64,000 nt of DNA from Alkalimonas sp. (GTDB lineage: Bacteria; Pseudomonadota; Gammaproteobacteria; Enterobacterales; Alteromonadaceae): assembly GCF_020831925.1 (NCBI RefSeq), contig NZ_JAFIFQ010000002.1, positions 62,001 through 126,000 of the forward strand. The letters are read 5' to 3'. The stretch's first letter is position 1, and the number at the start of each line of letters is the position of its first letter. This document shows positions 27,022 through 35,376 of this stretch, piece after piece. The notes under the pieces are model-generated. The model did no database searches. It was not told the DNA's origin and saw nothing but the letters and a program-made list of their open reading frames with translations. A program made the position numbers and the translations under genes.

Positions 27022-28122
27022 CTAAGGACGTTCAAACCGAAGTTGAATGGCATCCACCCCAGCACTGGCCGGCGTTAACAGACTTATCGGCTGATTTACT
27101 TCACCGCTCGCCAATAAACTTAAGGCGGGTTCCAGCGCGACCAGTTGCAGCCACTCGTCCAACGGAATCGATAACTGCAAACGTAGTTTCGACCAATCAC
27201 CAGATCGTTTGATTAAATCGACCTGACCAACACCAGGAAAACTGCTCAGCAAACGCTGTAAACGGACCCAGTCTGCCCAGTCGCTAGCACCTGTTACCAT
27301 TAACTCCAATGGCTCACTCTCTGTCAAATAGCGCACAGCAAAGCGTTGTGCCAACAAATCAGCCAAGGCATCAACAAAGTCAGCCGCTAATTGGGTTGCA
27401 TTGCTACCAGCCAGCTCAAAACGCTCTACACGGCCTTGTTGATCAAGTTGCCAGAATAGTTGGTACTCAAGGTTGTCTTCGCTTTGCTGTTCACTTAACT
27501 GCATTGTGACAACTAAGTCAGGTTGGTAGCGGCTGCTCGCTGTGCGGATTTGCTGCCAGAATCCTGCCCAGACGTCCGTTTCAGTCAAATTGAGTAGATC
27601 TTCCATATCGTACAAAGGCCAAATCAGCGGTATCATTCGCTGTTGAGCACGTTGTTGTATAGCCAGCACCAGGTCATGCTGCCGCTGCCTAACAAACTGA
27701 CGTCCTTGCATATCCTGTTGCACCAGCCAAATCAGACTTTGAGGACGCCGGCTGTCCCAAATTAATAACTGCTGCTCCCGAAACAGCTGTTGAATTTTTT
27801 GCTGATCCATCATTACCCGCACAGCGGGTCCTTGCTCGGTACGAATGGCTTCAAATTGTTTGACGTACGTATTAGCCCGCTGTCGTTCTTGCTGCACAGC
27901 GGGATGAGACAACACATCCGGATCAGCAGAAATACGGCGGATCACCTGTTCAAAGGCTTCGCGTTGCCATTGCTGACGACTTTGCTCTGCGGACACTTCA
28001 GCAGTATAAAGCGGGCTGGCAATGGCCTGACCACTCTGCAGCAGCAACGCCAGAACACAGAGTAACACCAACAACGCCAATTGCTGCCCTGGTTTATACT
28101 TCTCTGTGAACTGCTTGGTCAT
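27022..28122 (-). CDS. DUF2066 exported protein
   Basis: The protein has about 366 residues, with an N-terminal hydrophobic segment (L-A-L-L-V-L-L-C-V-L-A-L-L-L-Q-S-G-Q-A-I-A) consistent with a signal peptide or anchor after a basic K-Y-K-P-G-Q. The mature part has the DUF2066 pattern (a Y-T-A-E-V opening, E-A-F-E-Q-V-I-R-R-I, then W-D-S-R-R-P-Q-S-L-I-W-L and I-P-L-I-W-P-L-Y-D-M-E-D). Function is unknown. The ATG at 28122 with GAGG upstream is preferred over the ATG at 28134. It probably heads the operon with hda, pheS, pheT and ihfA. Confidence 0.75.
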   Translation of the reverse strand: MTKQFTEKYKPGQQLALLVLLCVLALLLQSGQAIASPLYTAEVSAEQSRQQWQREAFEQVIRRISADPDVLSHPAVQQERQRANTYVKQFEAIRTEQGPAVRVMMDQQKIQQLFREQQLLIWDSRRPQSLIWLVQQDMQGRQFVRQRQHDLVLAIQQRAQQRMIPLIWPLYDMEDLLNLTETDVWAGFWQQIRTASSRYQPDLVVTMQLSEQQSEDNLEYQLFWQLDQQGRVERFELAGSNATQLAADFVDALADLLAQRFAVRYLTESEPLELMVTGASDWADWVRLQRLLSSFPGVGQVDLIKRSGDWSKLRLQLSIPLDEWLQLVALEPALSLLASGEVNQPISLLTPASAGVDAIQLRFERP

Positions 28123-28142
28123 CAGCTGCCTCATACGTGATA

Positions 28143-28162
28143 AAGCCACCAAACGGTGGCTT
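28143..28162 (-). terminator. Hairpin terminator after purC
   Basis: AAGCCACC (28143-28150) and GGTGGCTT (28155-28162) form an 8-bp stem with loop AAAC, 6 bases beyond the purC stop. On the minus strand it is followed by TATCACG, with only a short T tract in the stem end, so termination strength is uncertain. It separates the dapA-bamC-purC unit from the DUF2066-hda unit. Confidence 0.5.
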
Positions 28163-28167
28163 ACGAA

Positions 28168-28884
28168 TTAATCGATTGGCACGCCCAGACGCTGGGCAAC
28201 TTCTTCGTAGGCCTCTACGACGCCACCCAAGCCTTGCCTGAAGCGATCTTTATCCAGCTTTTTGCGGGTAGCCTTATCCCACAACCGGCAACCATCCGGT
28301 GAGAACTCGTCACCCAGCACGATCTGGCCATGAAATAGCCCAAATTCCAATTTGAAATCCACCAGCATTAAACCAGCTTGATCAAACAGATTAGACAAGA
28401 CGTCATTGACCCGTAAGGTCAACTGCTTCATCTGTGCCAGCTGCTCGGCTGTGGCCCAGCCAAAAGACACTACATGCGAATCATTGATCATCGGATCGTG
28501 CAAGGCATCGTTTTTCAGAAACAATTCAAAAGTGGGCGGTGTTAATGCCAGGCCTTCTTCGACACCAAGCCGCTTGACCAAAGAGCCTGCAGCAAAATTC
28601 CGTACCACACACTCAACCGGAATCATATCCAGCTTCTTTACCAGCACTTCATCGTCGCTTAGCAACGCTTCCACCTGGGTAGGAATTCCGGCCTGCTCCA
28701 GCTGCTGCATAATAAAGAAGTTGAACTTGTTGTTCACCATCCCTTTGCGAGCTAGCTGCTCAATACGTTCACCATCAAAAGCAGAAGTATCGTTACGGAA
28801 ATGCAGGATCAGCTTATCTGCATCCGTAGTGTGATAGACAGTTTTAGCTTTACCACGGTATAACTCGGTTGTTTTTTGCGCCAT
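28168..28884 (-). CDS. purC: Phosphoribosylaminoimidazole-succinocarboxamide synthase
   Basis: The 238-residue enzyme (E. coli 237 aa) ligates CAIR and aspartate in purine synthesis. Signatures: [34 protein letters not shown] and L-V-D-F-K-L-E-F-G, plus [12 protein letters not shown]. The ATG at 28884, preceded by CCGGAG, gives the family N-terminus; a 12-codon upstream extension is unlikely. It has its own promoter, so it need not depend on bamC transcription. Confidence 0.97.
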   Translation of the reverse strand: MAQKTTELYRGKAKTVYHTTDADKLILHFRNDTSAFDGERIEQLARKGMVNNKFNFFIMQQLEQAGIPTQVEALLSDDEVLVKKLDMIPVECVVRNFAAGSLVKRLGVEEGLALTPPTFELFLKNDALHDPMINDSHVVSFGWATAEQLAQMKQLTLRVNDVLSNLFDQAGLMLVDFKLEFGLFHGQIVLGDEFSPDGCRLWDKATRKKLDKDRFRQGLGGVVEAYEEVAQRLGVPID

Positions 28885-28913
28885 CTGCGACTCCGGCCTG
28901 AGCAAAATTTCAG

Positions 28914-28948
28914 GGCGCAAAGTATACGGGGCTTTGCGCCATTCTCAA
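28914..28948 (-). promoter_or_regulatory. purC promoter with overlapping inverted repeat
   Basis: On the minus strand a -35 TTGAGA (28948-28943) and -10 TATACT (28926-28921) are 16 bp apart. A perfect 9-bp inverted repeat, GGCGCAAAG (28914-28922) and CTTTGCGCC (28932-28940), covers the -10 and spacer and looks like an operator. Its centre spacing (9 bases) does not match the 16-bp PurR palindrome, although the half-sites share GCAAA. Confidence 0.6.
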
Positions 28949-29009
28949 ATCACTTTTTTACGGGTTTTCATCCAAAAACAGCTTGCAGGATAAAAACTCA
29001 CAATGCTGT

Positions 29010-30056
29010 TTACAACTCCAAGCGAGTCTCGCTTACGACCGTCAGCAGGACTGATTCAAGCTGTGCGACGACAGACTCTGACAGTACCTGTCCATTTTTA
29101 TCGCGAAAGCTGAGGCTGGTTTGCTGTTGAGACCGCCCCAGCACTACCTGGTAGTCACCGTTAGTCAGTGGTAGTGTCGGCATCGCCTTACGACGGAACA
29201 AACGTGACAAAAAGCCTTGTTTGGGTTGCTCATAACGCAGATAGTAGGTTGAAGCCGACCGATTCAAATCCGTCACTGAAAGATTCACAGCTTCAAACAG
29301 GCTTTCCAGCTGAGACCAAACCACCTCGAGCGGCTGTTCGGATAGTAAAGCGGGCTGGCCTTGCCCATCTACCCCTAACTGCAAACTAGTATCAACCGGG
29401 CGACTGCGTCGCAGCTGTGCCTGGCGGAACTCGTAGTCACCGACAAAAGCTGTGAAACTGTTCAGAAAAGCAGTTTCTTCACGTTTGACACCAGTTGGTA
29501 ATAGAGGTCTGCCTCTGTCGAAGTACTCATGCTCCAGCATTTCGACCAGTAATGCCACGCTGCGCCCATGCGGCCTTGGCTCCATACTTACCCGGAAACG
29601 AGCCTGATCACGAGGCTGCTTGGACTTCCAGAACCACATACCTGTGGTATCGGTTTGAACTACCCAGTCAGTTACCCATGCCAACTCCGATTCTTGCTGA
29701 TAGCCAATGCTATTCTCGGAGAAAAACTCACTCAGCTTTTGCTCTAAAAAGGGCTGCAAGTCACCACTAAAATCGGTACGATCAAACCAGATACGGGCCC
29801 GGGTTTCTTCTTCATCTACTCTACTGCTTGTGGACAAAGTTAACACCAGGCCAGGTGGTTGCGCATCAACCTGTTGCACAGTGGAGCGCACAGCTGGAAT
29901 ATCATACTGTGCAGGTTGCGGTGGTGCCGATAAATGCGCAGGCACTTGCAGCGGCTGGCCAACAATTGGCTCTGGATCAGCTTTTGGCGAGGAAAAAAAT
30001 GAACAGCCGCTAAGCAGCAGACTGGCAAGAACACAACTGGTTACCGAATAATGCAC
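29010..30056 (-). CDS. bamC: Outer membrane assembly lipoprotein BamC
   Basis: The 348-residue lipoprotein (NlpB) belongs to the BAM complex that inserts beta-barrel proteins. The signal peptide ends in a lipobox L-L-S-G-C (residues about 14-18). An unstructured Pro-rich N-terminal region that binds BamD in E. coli is followed by two helix-grip domains (about 90-210 and 225-345). The start is a GTG preceded by AGGAG at 8 bases. dapA-bamC-purC is the E. coli order. Confidence 0.9.
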   Translation of the reverse strand: MHYSVTSCVLASLLLSGCSFFSSPKADPEPIVGQPLQVPAHLSAPPQPAQYDIPAVRSTVQQVDAQPPGLVLTLSTSSRVDEEETRARIWFDRTDFSGDLQPFLEQKLSEFFSENSIGYQQESELAWVTDWVVQTDTTGMWFWKSKQPRDQARFRVSMEPRPHGRSVALLVEMLEHEYFDRGRPLLPTGVKREETAFLNSFTAFVGDYEFRQAQLRRSRPVDTSLQLGVDGQGQPALLSEQPLEVVWSQLESLFEAVNLSVTDLNRSASTYYLRYEQPKQGFLSRLFRRKAMPTLPLTNGDYQVVLGRSQQQTSLSFRDKNGQVLSESVVAQLESVLLTVVSETRLEL

Positions 30057-30067
30057 CTGGTAAACTC

Positions 30068-30949
30068 CTAAAAATCAATGGTGGCGTGATGTAATGCTTC
30101 TTCGATACCGGCCTGGTGAATTGGTTCCAGTGTCGTTAAAGGTAAGCGAACAAAATCTGAGGCTATCAAGCCAATACGGGCCAGAGCCCACTTTACCGGA
30201 ATGGGGTTGGCCTCTACAAACAATTGCTTGTGCAGTGGTTGCAAGCTGGCATCTATCACCCGGCATCTTTCTATTTCACCGCTTGCTGCAGCCTTTACCA
30301 TAGCGGCAATTGCAGCAGGAGCGACATTGGCGGTAACTGAAATTACCCCATGGCCACCAGCCAGCAGAAAATCGGCACTGCTGCCATCATCGCCACTAAA
30401 GAGCGAGAAATCTTGCGGGCAACAGTCTTTTAAATCCTGCAGCCGTTCAAGCGAACCTGTGGCTTCTTTAATACCGACAATATTTGCTACTTTAGATAGC
30501 TCTGCCACTGTTTCCGGAAGCAAATCAACTGCCGTCCTGCCGGGGACATTGTACAGTAAAATAGGTTTGTCGGTTGCCGCGGCAATGGCTTCGAAGTGCA
30601 GCTTCATCCCTTTTTGCATCGGCTTGTTGTAGTAAGGCGTTACCGTTAAAAAACCATCCGCCGGCTGGGCAGCAAACAACTTGGTTTTTTCTACTGCGGC
30701 TTTGGTCGAGTTGCCACCATTACCGACAATCACTGGCACAGCACCAGCAACTTGCTGGCAAACTGCCTGGATAATGGCCAGCTGCTCTTCCAGCTCAAGT
30801 GTGGCAGCTTCGGCCGTGGTACCGAGCACAACCAAACCGTCGGTGCCCTGCTCCAGATGAAAGCCAACCAAACGCTCTAAACCGGCATAGTCTACTTCAC
30901 CCGATGCAAGCATGGGGGTGATTAATGCCACATAACTGCCTTTCAACAT
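30068..30949 (-). CDS. dapA: 4-hydroxy-tetrahydrodipicolinate synthase
   Basis: The 293-residue TIM-barrel lyase (E. coli 292 aa) condenses pyruvate with aspartate semialdehyde at the diaminopimelate/lysine branch. Signatures: G-S-Y-V-A-L-I-T-P-M, G-T-D-G-L-V-V-L-G-T-T-A-E-A-A-T, V-T-P-Y-Y-N-K-P with the catalytic Tyr, L-Y-N-V-P-G-R-T and I-V-G-I-K-E-A-T-G with the Schiff-base Lys (about 161). The second residue of the usual GTTGE motif is changed to T-A-E, a conservative difference. Confidence 0.96.
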   Translation of the reverse strand: MLKGSYVALITPMLASGEVDYAGLERLVGFHLEQGTDGLVVLGTTAEAATLELEEQLAIIQAVCQQVAGAVPVIVGNGGNSTKAAVEKTKLFAAQPADGFLTVTPYYNKPMQKGMKLHFEAIAAATDKPILLYNVPGRTAVDLLPETVAELSKVANIVGIKEATGSLERLQDLKDCCPQDFSLFSGDDGSSADFLLAGGHGVISVTANVAPAAIAAMVKAAASGEIERCRVIDASLQPLHKQLFVEANPIPVKWALARIGLIASDFVRLPLTTLEPIHQAGIEEALHHATIDF

Positions 30950-30982
30950 GCGCTAACAATCCCAAATTCTTTCCGGGCGCCT

Positions 30983-31011
30983 ATGTTAAAGACTGCGCCC
31001 ACTAAACACAA
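30983..31011 (-). promoter_or_regulatory. Probable dapA promoter
   Basis: On the minus strand TTGTGT (31011-31006) and TAACAT (30988-30983) are 17 bp apart, about 33 bases before the dapA start. Each element matches consensus at four positions. Confidence 0.4.
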
Positions 31012-31051
31012 GGTTCGCTATTAAAACAAGTCCCTGTCATGCTTTGGCTGC

Positions 31052-31079
31052 ATGACACTCCAGAGCAATATGCTACAAT
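31052..31079 (+). promoter_or_regulatory. Probable gcvR promoter
   Basis: A -35 ATGACA (31052-31057) and -10 TACAAT (31074-31079) with 16-bp spacing lie 30 bases before the gcvR ATG. The match to consensus is 5/6 at each element. Confidence 0.6.
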
Positions 31080-31109
31080 GCGAAGCAATTTCTCTGTACA
31101 GGATTTGTC

Positions 31110-31631
31110 ATGACGCAACATCTGGTGGTTACCGCTATAGGCACCGATCGAACCGGCCTGGTTAGCCAGTTAGCACGGCTGGTAACGGACTGTCACTGCA
31201 ATATTCTTGATAGCCGCATGGCAATATTTGGCCATGAACTTACCTTTATTATGTTATTAGCTGGCGAACCAACGGCCATAAGCAGAGTAGAACACTTGTT
31301 GCCAAGCCTTGGACTTGAACTGGATTTGCTGACCATGATGAAACGCACTCCTGCGCACGAGCTACCACCAGTGGCCAGCCATTACGTGCTGAGCTATCAG
31401 GGGCCGGATAAAGTAGGCACCCTTCGTGCCATCACGGCTTTGCTGGCACAGCATCAGGTCTCCATTGCCGCCTTACGTTCAAAAACCATTGCAAAAGATG
31501 ATGGCCAGTGGATGGAAGCCAGCATGACCATGCAATTTATGCAGGATCAGTCGGTGCCTGAGGTCAAGCAGGCGGTGGAGAGCCTAATGCATGAACTCGG
31601 TTTAACCGGCGACTTCAGTGCCCAAATTTAA
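31110..31631 (+). CDS. gcvR: Glycine cleavage system transcriptional repressor GcvR
   Basis: The 173-residue tandem ACT-domain protein modulates GcvA at the gcv operon in E. coli. The first ACT domain has A-I-G-T-D-R-T-G-L-V-S-Q-L-A-R (about 10-24) and N-I-L-D-S-R-M-A-I-F-G; the second has G-P-D-K-V-G-T-L-R-A-I-T-A-L-L (about 97-111). It is divergent from dapA, as in E. coli, but bcp does not follow. AGGA precedes the ATG. Confidence 0.92.
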   Translation: MTQHLVVTAIGTDRTGLVSQLARLVTDCHCNILDSRMAIFGHELTFIMLLAGEPTAISRVEHLLPSLGLELDLLTMMKRTPAHELPPVASHYVLSYQGPDKVGTLRAITALLAQHQVSIAALRSKTIAKDDGQWMEASMTMQFMQDQSVPEVKQAVESLMHELGLTGDFSAQI

Positions 31632-31641
31632 GGAGCCTTTG

Positions 31642-32412
31642 ATGATTCCACCTCTACCTCAGTTCAGTTTGCAGGGCAAAGTTTCAGATGAAGAATGGCA
31701 ATTGCGGCTGGATTTAGCCGCCTGTTACCGTTTAGTCGCCCATTTTGGCTGGGACGATCTCATCTACACCCATTTATCGGCACGCTTGCCTGGTACTGAT
31801 CACTATCTGGTCAATGCCTTTGGTCTGACTTTTGAAGAGGTCACTGCATCCAATCTGGTGAAGGTTGATTTGCAGGGTACTATTCTGGATGACACACCTT
31901 TTCAGATCAATCCGGCAGGTTTTACCATTCACAGTGCCATCCATGAAGTACGGGCAGATGCCCACTGCGTGATCCACCTGCATACGCCTGCTACCATTGC
32001 CGTCGCTAGCCTTGAAGGTGGCCTGCGTCCGCTTAGTCAGTACTCGATGTTTTCCCTGCCATCGCTCTCATACCATCAGTACGAGGGCTTGGCGGTGAAT
32101 GCCGAGGAAAAAGCCAGGTTGCAAGCAGATTTAGGACAGAACAATCATTTGCTGCTGGTCAATCATGGTGGTTTAACGGTGGGACCGACTGTGGGCGATG
32201 CCTTTATGCGGATGTACGACTTGCAACGCGCCTGTGAAATTCAGGTGTTGCTGCAAAGCTGTGGTGAAAAAACAATCGAAGTACCACAAGCCATTCAAGA
32301 TGGTATTTACCAACAAGCCAAGCTGGTGCATAGTGGCAGTACAGGCGGCCAGAAGGCCTGGCCCGCGATGCTACGTAAAGCTTGGCGACTCGATCCAGGC
32401 TTTGCCCGTTAA
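31642..32412 (+). CDS. Class II aldolase/adducin-family protein
   Basis: The 256-residue protein has the zinc-binding His-x-His of the family (H-L-H-T-P-A, about 112-117) and the third His in N-H-G-G (about 175). At the position of the catalytic Glu of fuculose-phosphate aldolase (P-S-S-E) this sequence has N-P-A-G, so classical aldolase chemistry is doubtful and an adducin-like subgroup is indicated. A strong AAGGAG site fixes the ATG at 31642; a longer start at 31618 would overlap gcvR. The enolase-superfamily gene follows by 29 bases, and the two are probably cotranscribed. The substrate is unknown. Confidence 0.8.
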   Translation: MIPPLPQFSLQGKVSDEEWQLRLDLAACYRLVAHFGWDDLIYTHLSARLPGTDHYLVNAFGLTFEEVTASNLVKVDLQGTILDDTPFQINPAGFTIHSAIHEVRADAHCVIHLHTPATIAVASLEGGLRPLSQYSMFSLPSLSYHQYEGLAVNAEEKARLQADLGQNNHLLLVNHGGLTVGPTVGDAFMRMYDLQRACEIQVLLQSCGEKTIEVPQAIQDGIYQQAKLVHSGSTGGQKAWPAMLRKAWRLDPGFAR

Positions 32413-32441
32413 TTTGGTTTCTGCTCTGAAAAGGAAGCGCT

Positions 32442-33617
32442 ATGAAAGTTATCCGCGTTGAAGTGTTCGATATCCACTGCCCTGAGCGTCCGGCCTGGAC
32501 CCCGGTTTTTGTGCGCATCCACACCGACGAAGGCATTCATGGCGTCGGCGAAGCCGGCCTGGCCTACGATTTAGGTCACAGTGCGGCAGCCGCCATGATC
32601 AAGGAAATGGCCGAAGCCTTTTTACTAGGTCATGACCCGTTCCAAACCGAAAAACTCTGGTCGCGGATGCTGCGGGAAAGCTTCTGGGGGCTGGGTGGTG
32701 GCCCGGTGGTGTATGCGGCGATGTCGGCCATTGACACTGCGCTTTGGGACATTAAAGGCAAAGCTCTGGGTGTACCGGTCTATCAGTTGCTTGGCGGCAA
32801 GGTGAACGACAAACTGCGTACCTACGCATCACAGCTGCAATTTGACTGGGGCCCGGAATTCAAAGCCCTGGTTCACCCAGAACAGTATGCTGAAGCCGCG
32901 TTAAAAGCCATCGCCGAAGGATACGATGCGGTCAAAGTCGATCCAATTCAGTACGATAAAGATGGCAACACCTATTACGATCGCACCAACATTATTTCCC
33001 GCACCGAGATGAAACTCTATCGCGCCAGAATGCGGGCCATTCGGGAAGCGGTTGGCGATGAAGTGGACATTATTTTCGAGTGCCACAGCTTGCCTGGCGC
33101 TACCAGCGCCATTCAGATTGGAGAAATCGCCGAAGAGTTCGATTGCATGTACTACGAAGAGCCGGTGAACTACTTAAACCACTCATTGCATGACAAGGTC
33201 GCCCGCAAGGTGAAAGTACCTATTGCAGGTGGCGAGCGACTGTACAATCGCTGGGGCGTGCGTCCCTACTTTGAAGATCAAAGCATCGATGTACTGCAAC
33301 CGGATATCGGCCTTTGCGGCGGCTTTACTGAAACCAAAAAGGTGTGTGATTACGCCGATATCTTCGATATCCGCATTCAGGCTCACGTCTGTGGTGGTCC
33401 GGTAGCTACTGCGGCCGCTCTGCACCTGGAAACGGCCATCCCGAACTTTCTGATCCACGAGCACCATACCTACGCTTTGAAACGCTGGAACCGCGAGCTC
33501 TGCCTGCAAGATCCTCAACCGGTCAACGGCTTTTTCCAGGTGTCAGAAACACCTGGCATCGGTATTGAGCTCAACGACGAAGTGGTGATGCGTTCACAAC
33601 GGGTAGAGATTAAATAA
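32442..33617 (+). CDS. Enolase-superfamily enzyme, mandelate racemase/muconate lactonizing group
   Basis: The 391-residue protein has an N-terminal capping domain (about 1-125) and a C-terminal barrel. Metal-ligand strands: I-I-F-E-C-H-S (about 208), Y-Y-E-E-P-V (about 232) and G-G-E-R-L-Y (about 260). A barrel Lys lies in V-K-V-D-P-I (about 165) and a general-acid His in I-Q-A-H-V-C-G-G-P. The pattern fits acid-sugar dehydratases of the mandelate racemase subgroup, but the substrate cannot be read. No transporter or regulator is adjacent, which is unusual for sugar-acid pathways. GGAAG precedes the ATG. Confidence 0.82.
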   Translation: MKVIRVEVFDIHCPERPAWTPVFVRIHTDEGIHGVGEAGLAYDLGHSAAAAMIKEMAEAFLLGHDPFQTEKLWSRMLRESFWGLGGGPVVYAAMSAIDTALWDIKGKALGVPVYQLLGGKVNDKLRTYASQLQFDWGPEFKALVHPEQYAEAALKAIAEGYDAVKVDPIQYDKDGNTYYDRTNIISRTEMKLYRARMRAIREAVGDEVDIIFECHSLPGATSAIQIGEIAEEFDCMYYEEPVNYLNHSLHDKVARKVKVPIAGGERLYNRWGVRPYFEDQSIDVLQPDIGLCGGFTETKKVCDYADIFDIRIQAHVCGGPVATAAALHLETAIPNFLIHEHHTYALKRWNRELCLQDPQPVNGFFQVSETPGIGIELNDEVVMRSQRVEIK

Positions 33618-33644
33618 GCGCCACCGGCGAGCCAAGACGTGTCC

Positions 33645-33950
33645 TTACGGTTTTCGAGTAGCTACACCAGCTATTTCAGTGACCGTTCGGGCCTTTGCTC
33701 GCTCGATAATCTTTACCAATACAGATTGAATCGCTTCATCCTCCCGCACATCAACACTGCTGGCAAAGCGCTGCTCCTGTGCTGCTGCGCCAGCTTCGGC
33801 AACAAAGCTTACCACCACTTCAGTAACGCAATCCGGCGTCTTGCAGCCCTCTACCGAAGAACCAAAATACGCTAAGGTAATGTGAGGATAACCATCAAAA
33901 CCTTTCTTGACTTGTTTTGCGATGCGTTTTTTTGCTTTATCCAACTTCAT
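33645..33950 (-). CDS. Small conserved hypothetical protein
   Basis: The 101-residue protein opens with a basic helix (L-D-K-A-K-K-R-I-A-K-Q-V-K-K-G), then G-Y-P-H-I-T-L-A-Y-F-G, and ends with a helix containing D-V-R-E-D-E-A-I-Q-S-V-L-V-K-I-I-E. I recall similar short proteins in many Proteobacteria but no function. It has no signal or membrane segment. AAGG lies upstream of the ATG. It converges on the enolase-superfamily gene. Confidence 0.65.
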   Translation of the reverse strand: MKLDKAKKRIAKQVKKGFDGYPHITLAYFGSSVEGCKTPDCVTEVVVSFVAEAGAAAQEQRFASSVDVREDEAIQSVLVKIIERAKARTVTEIAGVATRKP

Positions 33951-34028
33951 AAGAGGCCTTGCCCGGTAAGTTATGGCGAGACTATAGCACTAAAGCTAAG
34001 CCTGTATGCCAATAAACGGCTGGAGCTT

Positions 34029-35291
34029 TCAATCTAAATGCTTGGCGGCAATAGCTTCGACCACGGCATTGGCGGAACGCACAGCCGATTCAAGCAGCGG
34101 TACCCCTTCATAGGCCCAGGAGCCACAAAAGAAGACTTTGCGACCAGGCTGGCGGTGCCATTCTGCCAGCGCCTGATGCACACGAGCATTCGCGGCGCCA
34201 ACCACGGCACGTTGCAGTGGTATCCGGGCCAGCACGGTGTCCGGTAAAGGTTCGAACAATGGGTTCCAGGTCTGAAACACAGCTGCTTTGTCGTTGAGAT
34301 CAGGTTGCAACGGATTGACCCAAACGGTAAACATGGCTTGTTCCAGCGCCTGGTCCATCTGAAAGTTCAGAGCCGTCCAGTCACGTTTGTCCAGCGGCAT
34401 AAAGCGAGGGTCCTGATGAACCCAAAGCTCCCCTGAGTCAAAGCTAATGGTTTGCAGCAGCGCCCGCTCCTCAGCAAACTGCTGTTCATCCAAAAAACTC
34501 AGGTGATTGGCTTGGGTCGCAACAATGACCCGATCGTACAAGCCTCCGTCACCCCGTTCGTTGAAAACCTTTACTCCCACATCGTCCTGCTGCAACTGCA
34601 CGACAGGGCTGCCACTATGCAGCTGCAAGTTCTTGCTCAAGGCATTCACCAGCGCAGTGGTACCTCCTTCAAGGCGACAAAGACCACCGTGGTGCAGAAT
34701 GCTGTGAAGCAGCGTAAGCAACTGCCTTGCCGGCCAGTTCAGCAGATATTGTTCCTTGCAGGTGCAGATGGTGGTTAGAATGGGCAGTACCAGCCCACGC
34801 CAAAATAGCAGATCAATGCGATGCTGCTGCAATACGTCGCCAAGGGTAAGATCGCTTTGATGTCGTTCAAGCTTGTCGGTTAAGCGGCGCAGTTGCCAGA
34901 TCCCAAGCCCCAGACGCAGGGCGCGACCATTGAGATAACGCCAGCCACCAACAAAAGGCCAGCCTAAAAGCGGCAGCTCGCCGCTTTTGAACCAGGTTGC
35001 TCGGTTGCGCCAGCTACAGGACGTAAAAGTACGAACACCGAAAGTAGTAACACCAAGCTCTTTGGCAAGTTGCAACACCTTAGGCCAACTGGCTGGGCTC
35101 ATCACCCGCAGTGGCACATCCACCAGGCCACCGTCTACCCTGAGAGCATGAGCATCCATGCCATGGCTGTTCAGGGCTTCAAAGAGTGTGACTTGATGCC
35201 CAGCGCAACGCGCACGATAAGCCGCAACAAGCCCGGCCATACCGCTACCAATTACCGCGATGGAATACTGGACTCCAGGCTCAGCCATCAT
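34029..35291 (-). CDS. FAD-dependent amine-oxidase-type oxidoreductase (orphan)
   Basis: The 420-residue flavoprotein has the FAD Rossmann motif I-A-V-I-G-S-G-M-A-G-L (about 11-21), F-E-A-L-N-S-H-G-M-D-A near 38, D-V-P-L-R-V (about 57) and a C-terminal F-C-G-S-W-A-Y-E-G-V-P-L-L-E-S-A. It has the overall design of COG2907/phytoene-desaturase-like enzymes and the same length as the FAD enzyme in the cfa cluster, but the sequences differ widely. It stands alone behind an AAGGAG site. The substrate may be a lipid or isoprenoid (inference). Confidence 0.75.
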   Translation of the reverse strand: MMAEPGVQYSIAVIGSGMAGLVAAYRARCAGHQVTLFEALNSHGMDAHALRVDGGLVDVPLRVMSPASWPKVLQLAKELGVTTFGVRTFTSCSWRNRATWFKSGELPLLGWPFVGGWRYLNGRALRLGLGIWQLRRLTDKLERHQSDLTLGDVLQQHRIDLLFWRGLVLPILTTICTCKEQYLLNWPARQLLTLLHSILHHGGLCRLEGGTTALVNALSKNLQLHSGSPVVQLQQDDVGVKVFNERGDGGLYDRVIVATQANHLSFLDEQQFAEERALLQTISFDSGELWVHQDPRFMPLDKRDWTALNFQMDQALEQAMFTVWVNPLQPDLNDKAAVFQTWNPLFEPLPDTVLARIPLQRAVVGAANARVHQALAEWHRQPGRKVFFCGSWAYEGVPLLESAVRSANAVVEAIAAKHLD

Positions 35292-35376
35292 GCATACTCC
35301 TTCTGTAGTTGTCTTTCTACATCAAGGTAGCATAAGTAGCTTTATTTCTCTGTCTGCGACGAAGGCAGCGCCATGA

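Noticed and set aside
28914..28940. Canonical PurR box
   Set aside because: The half-sites are similar, but the 9-base spacing is not that of the known palindrome.
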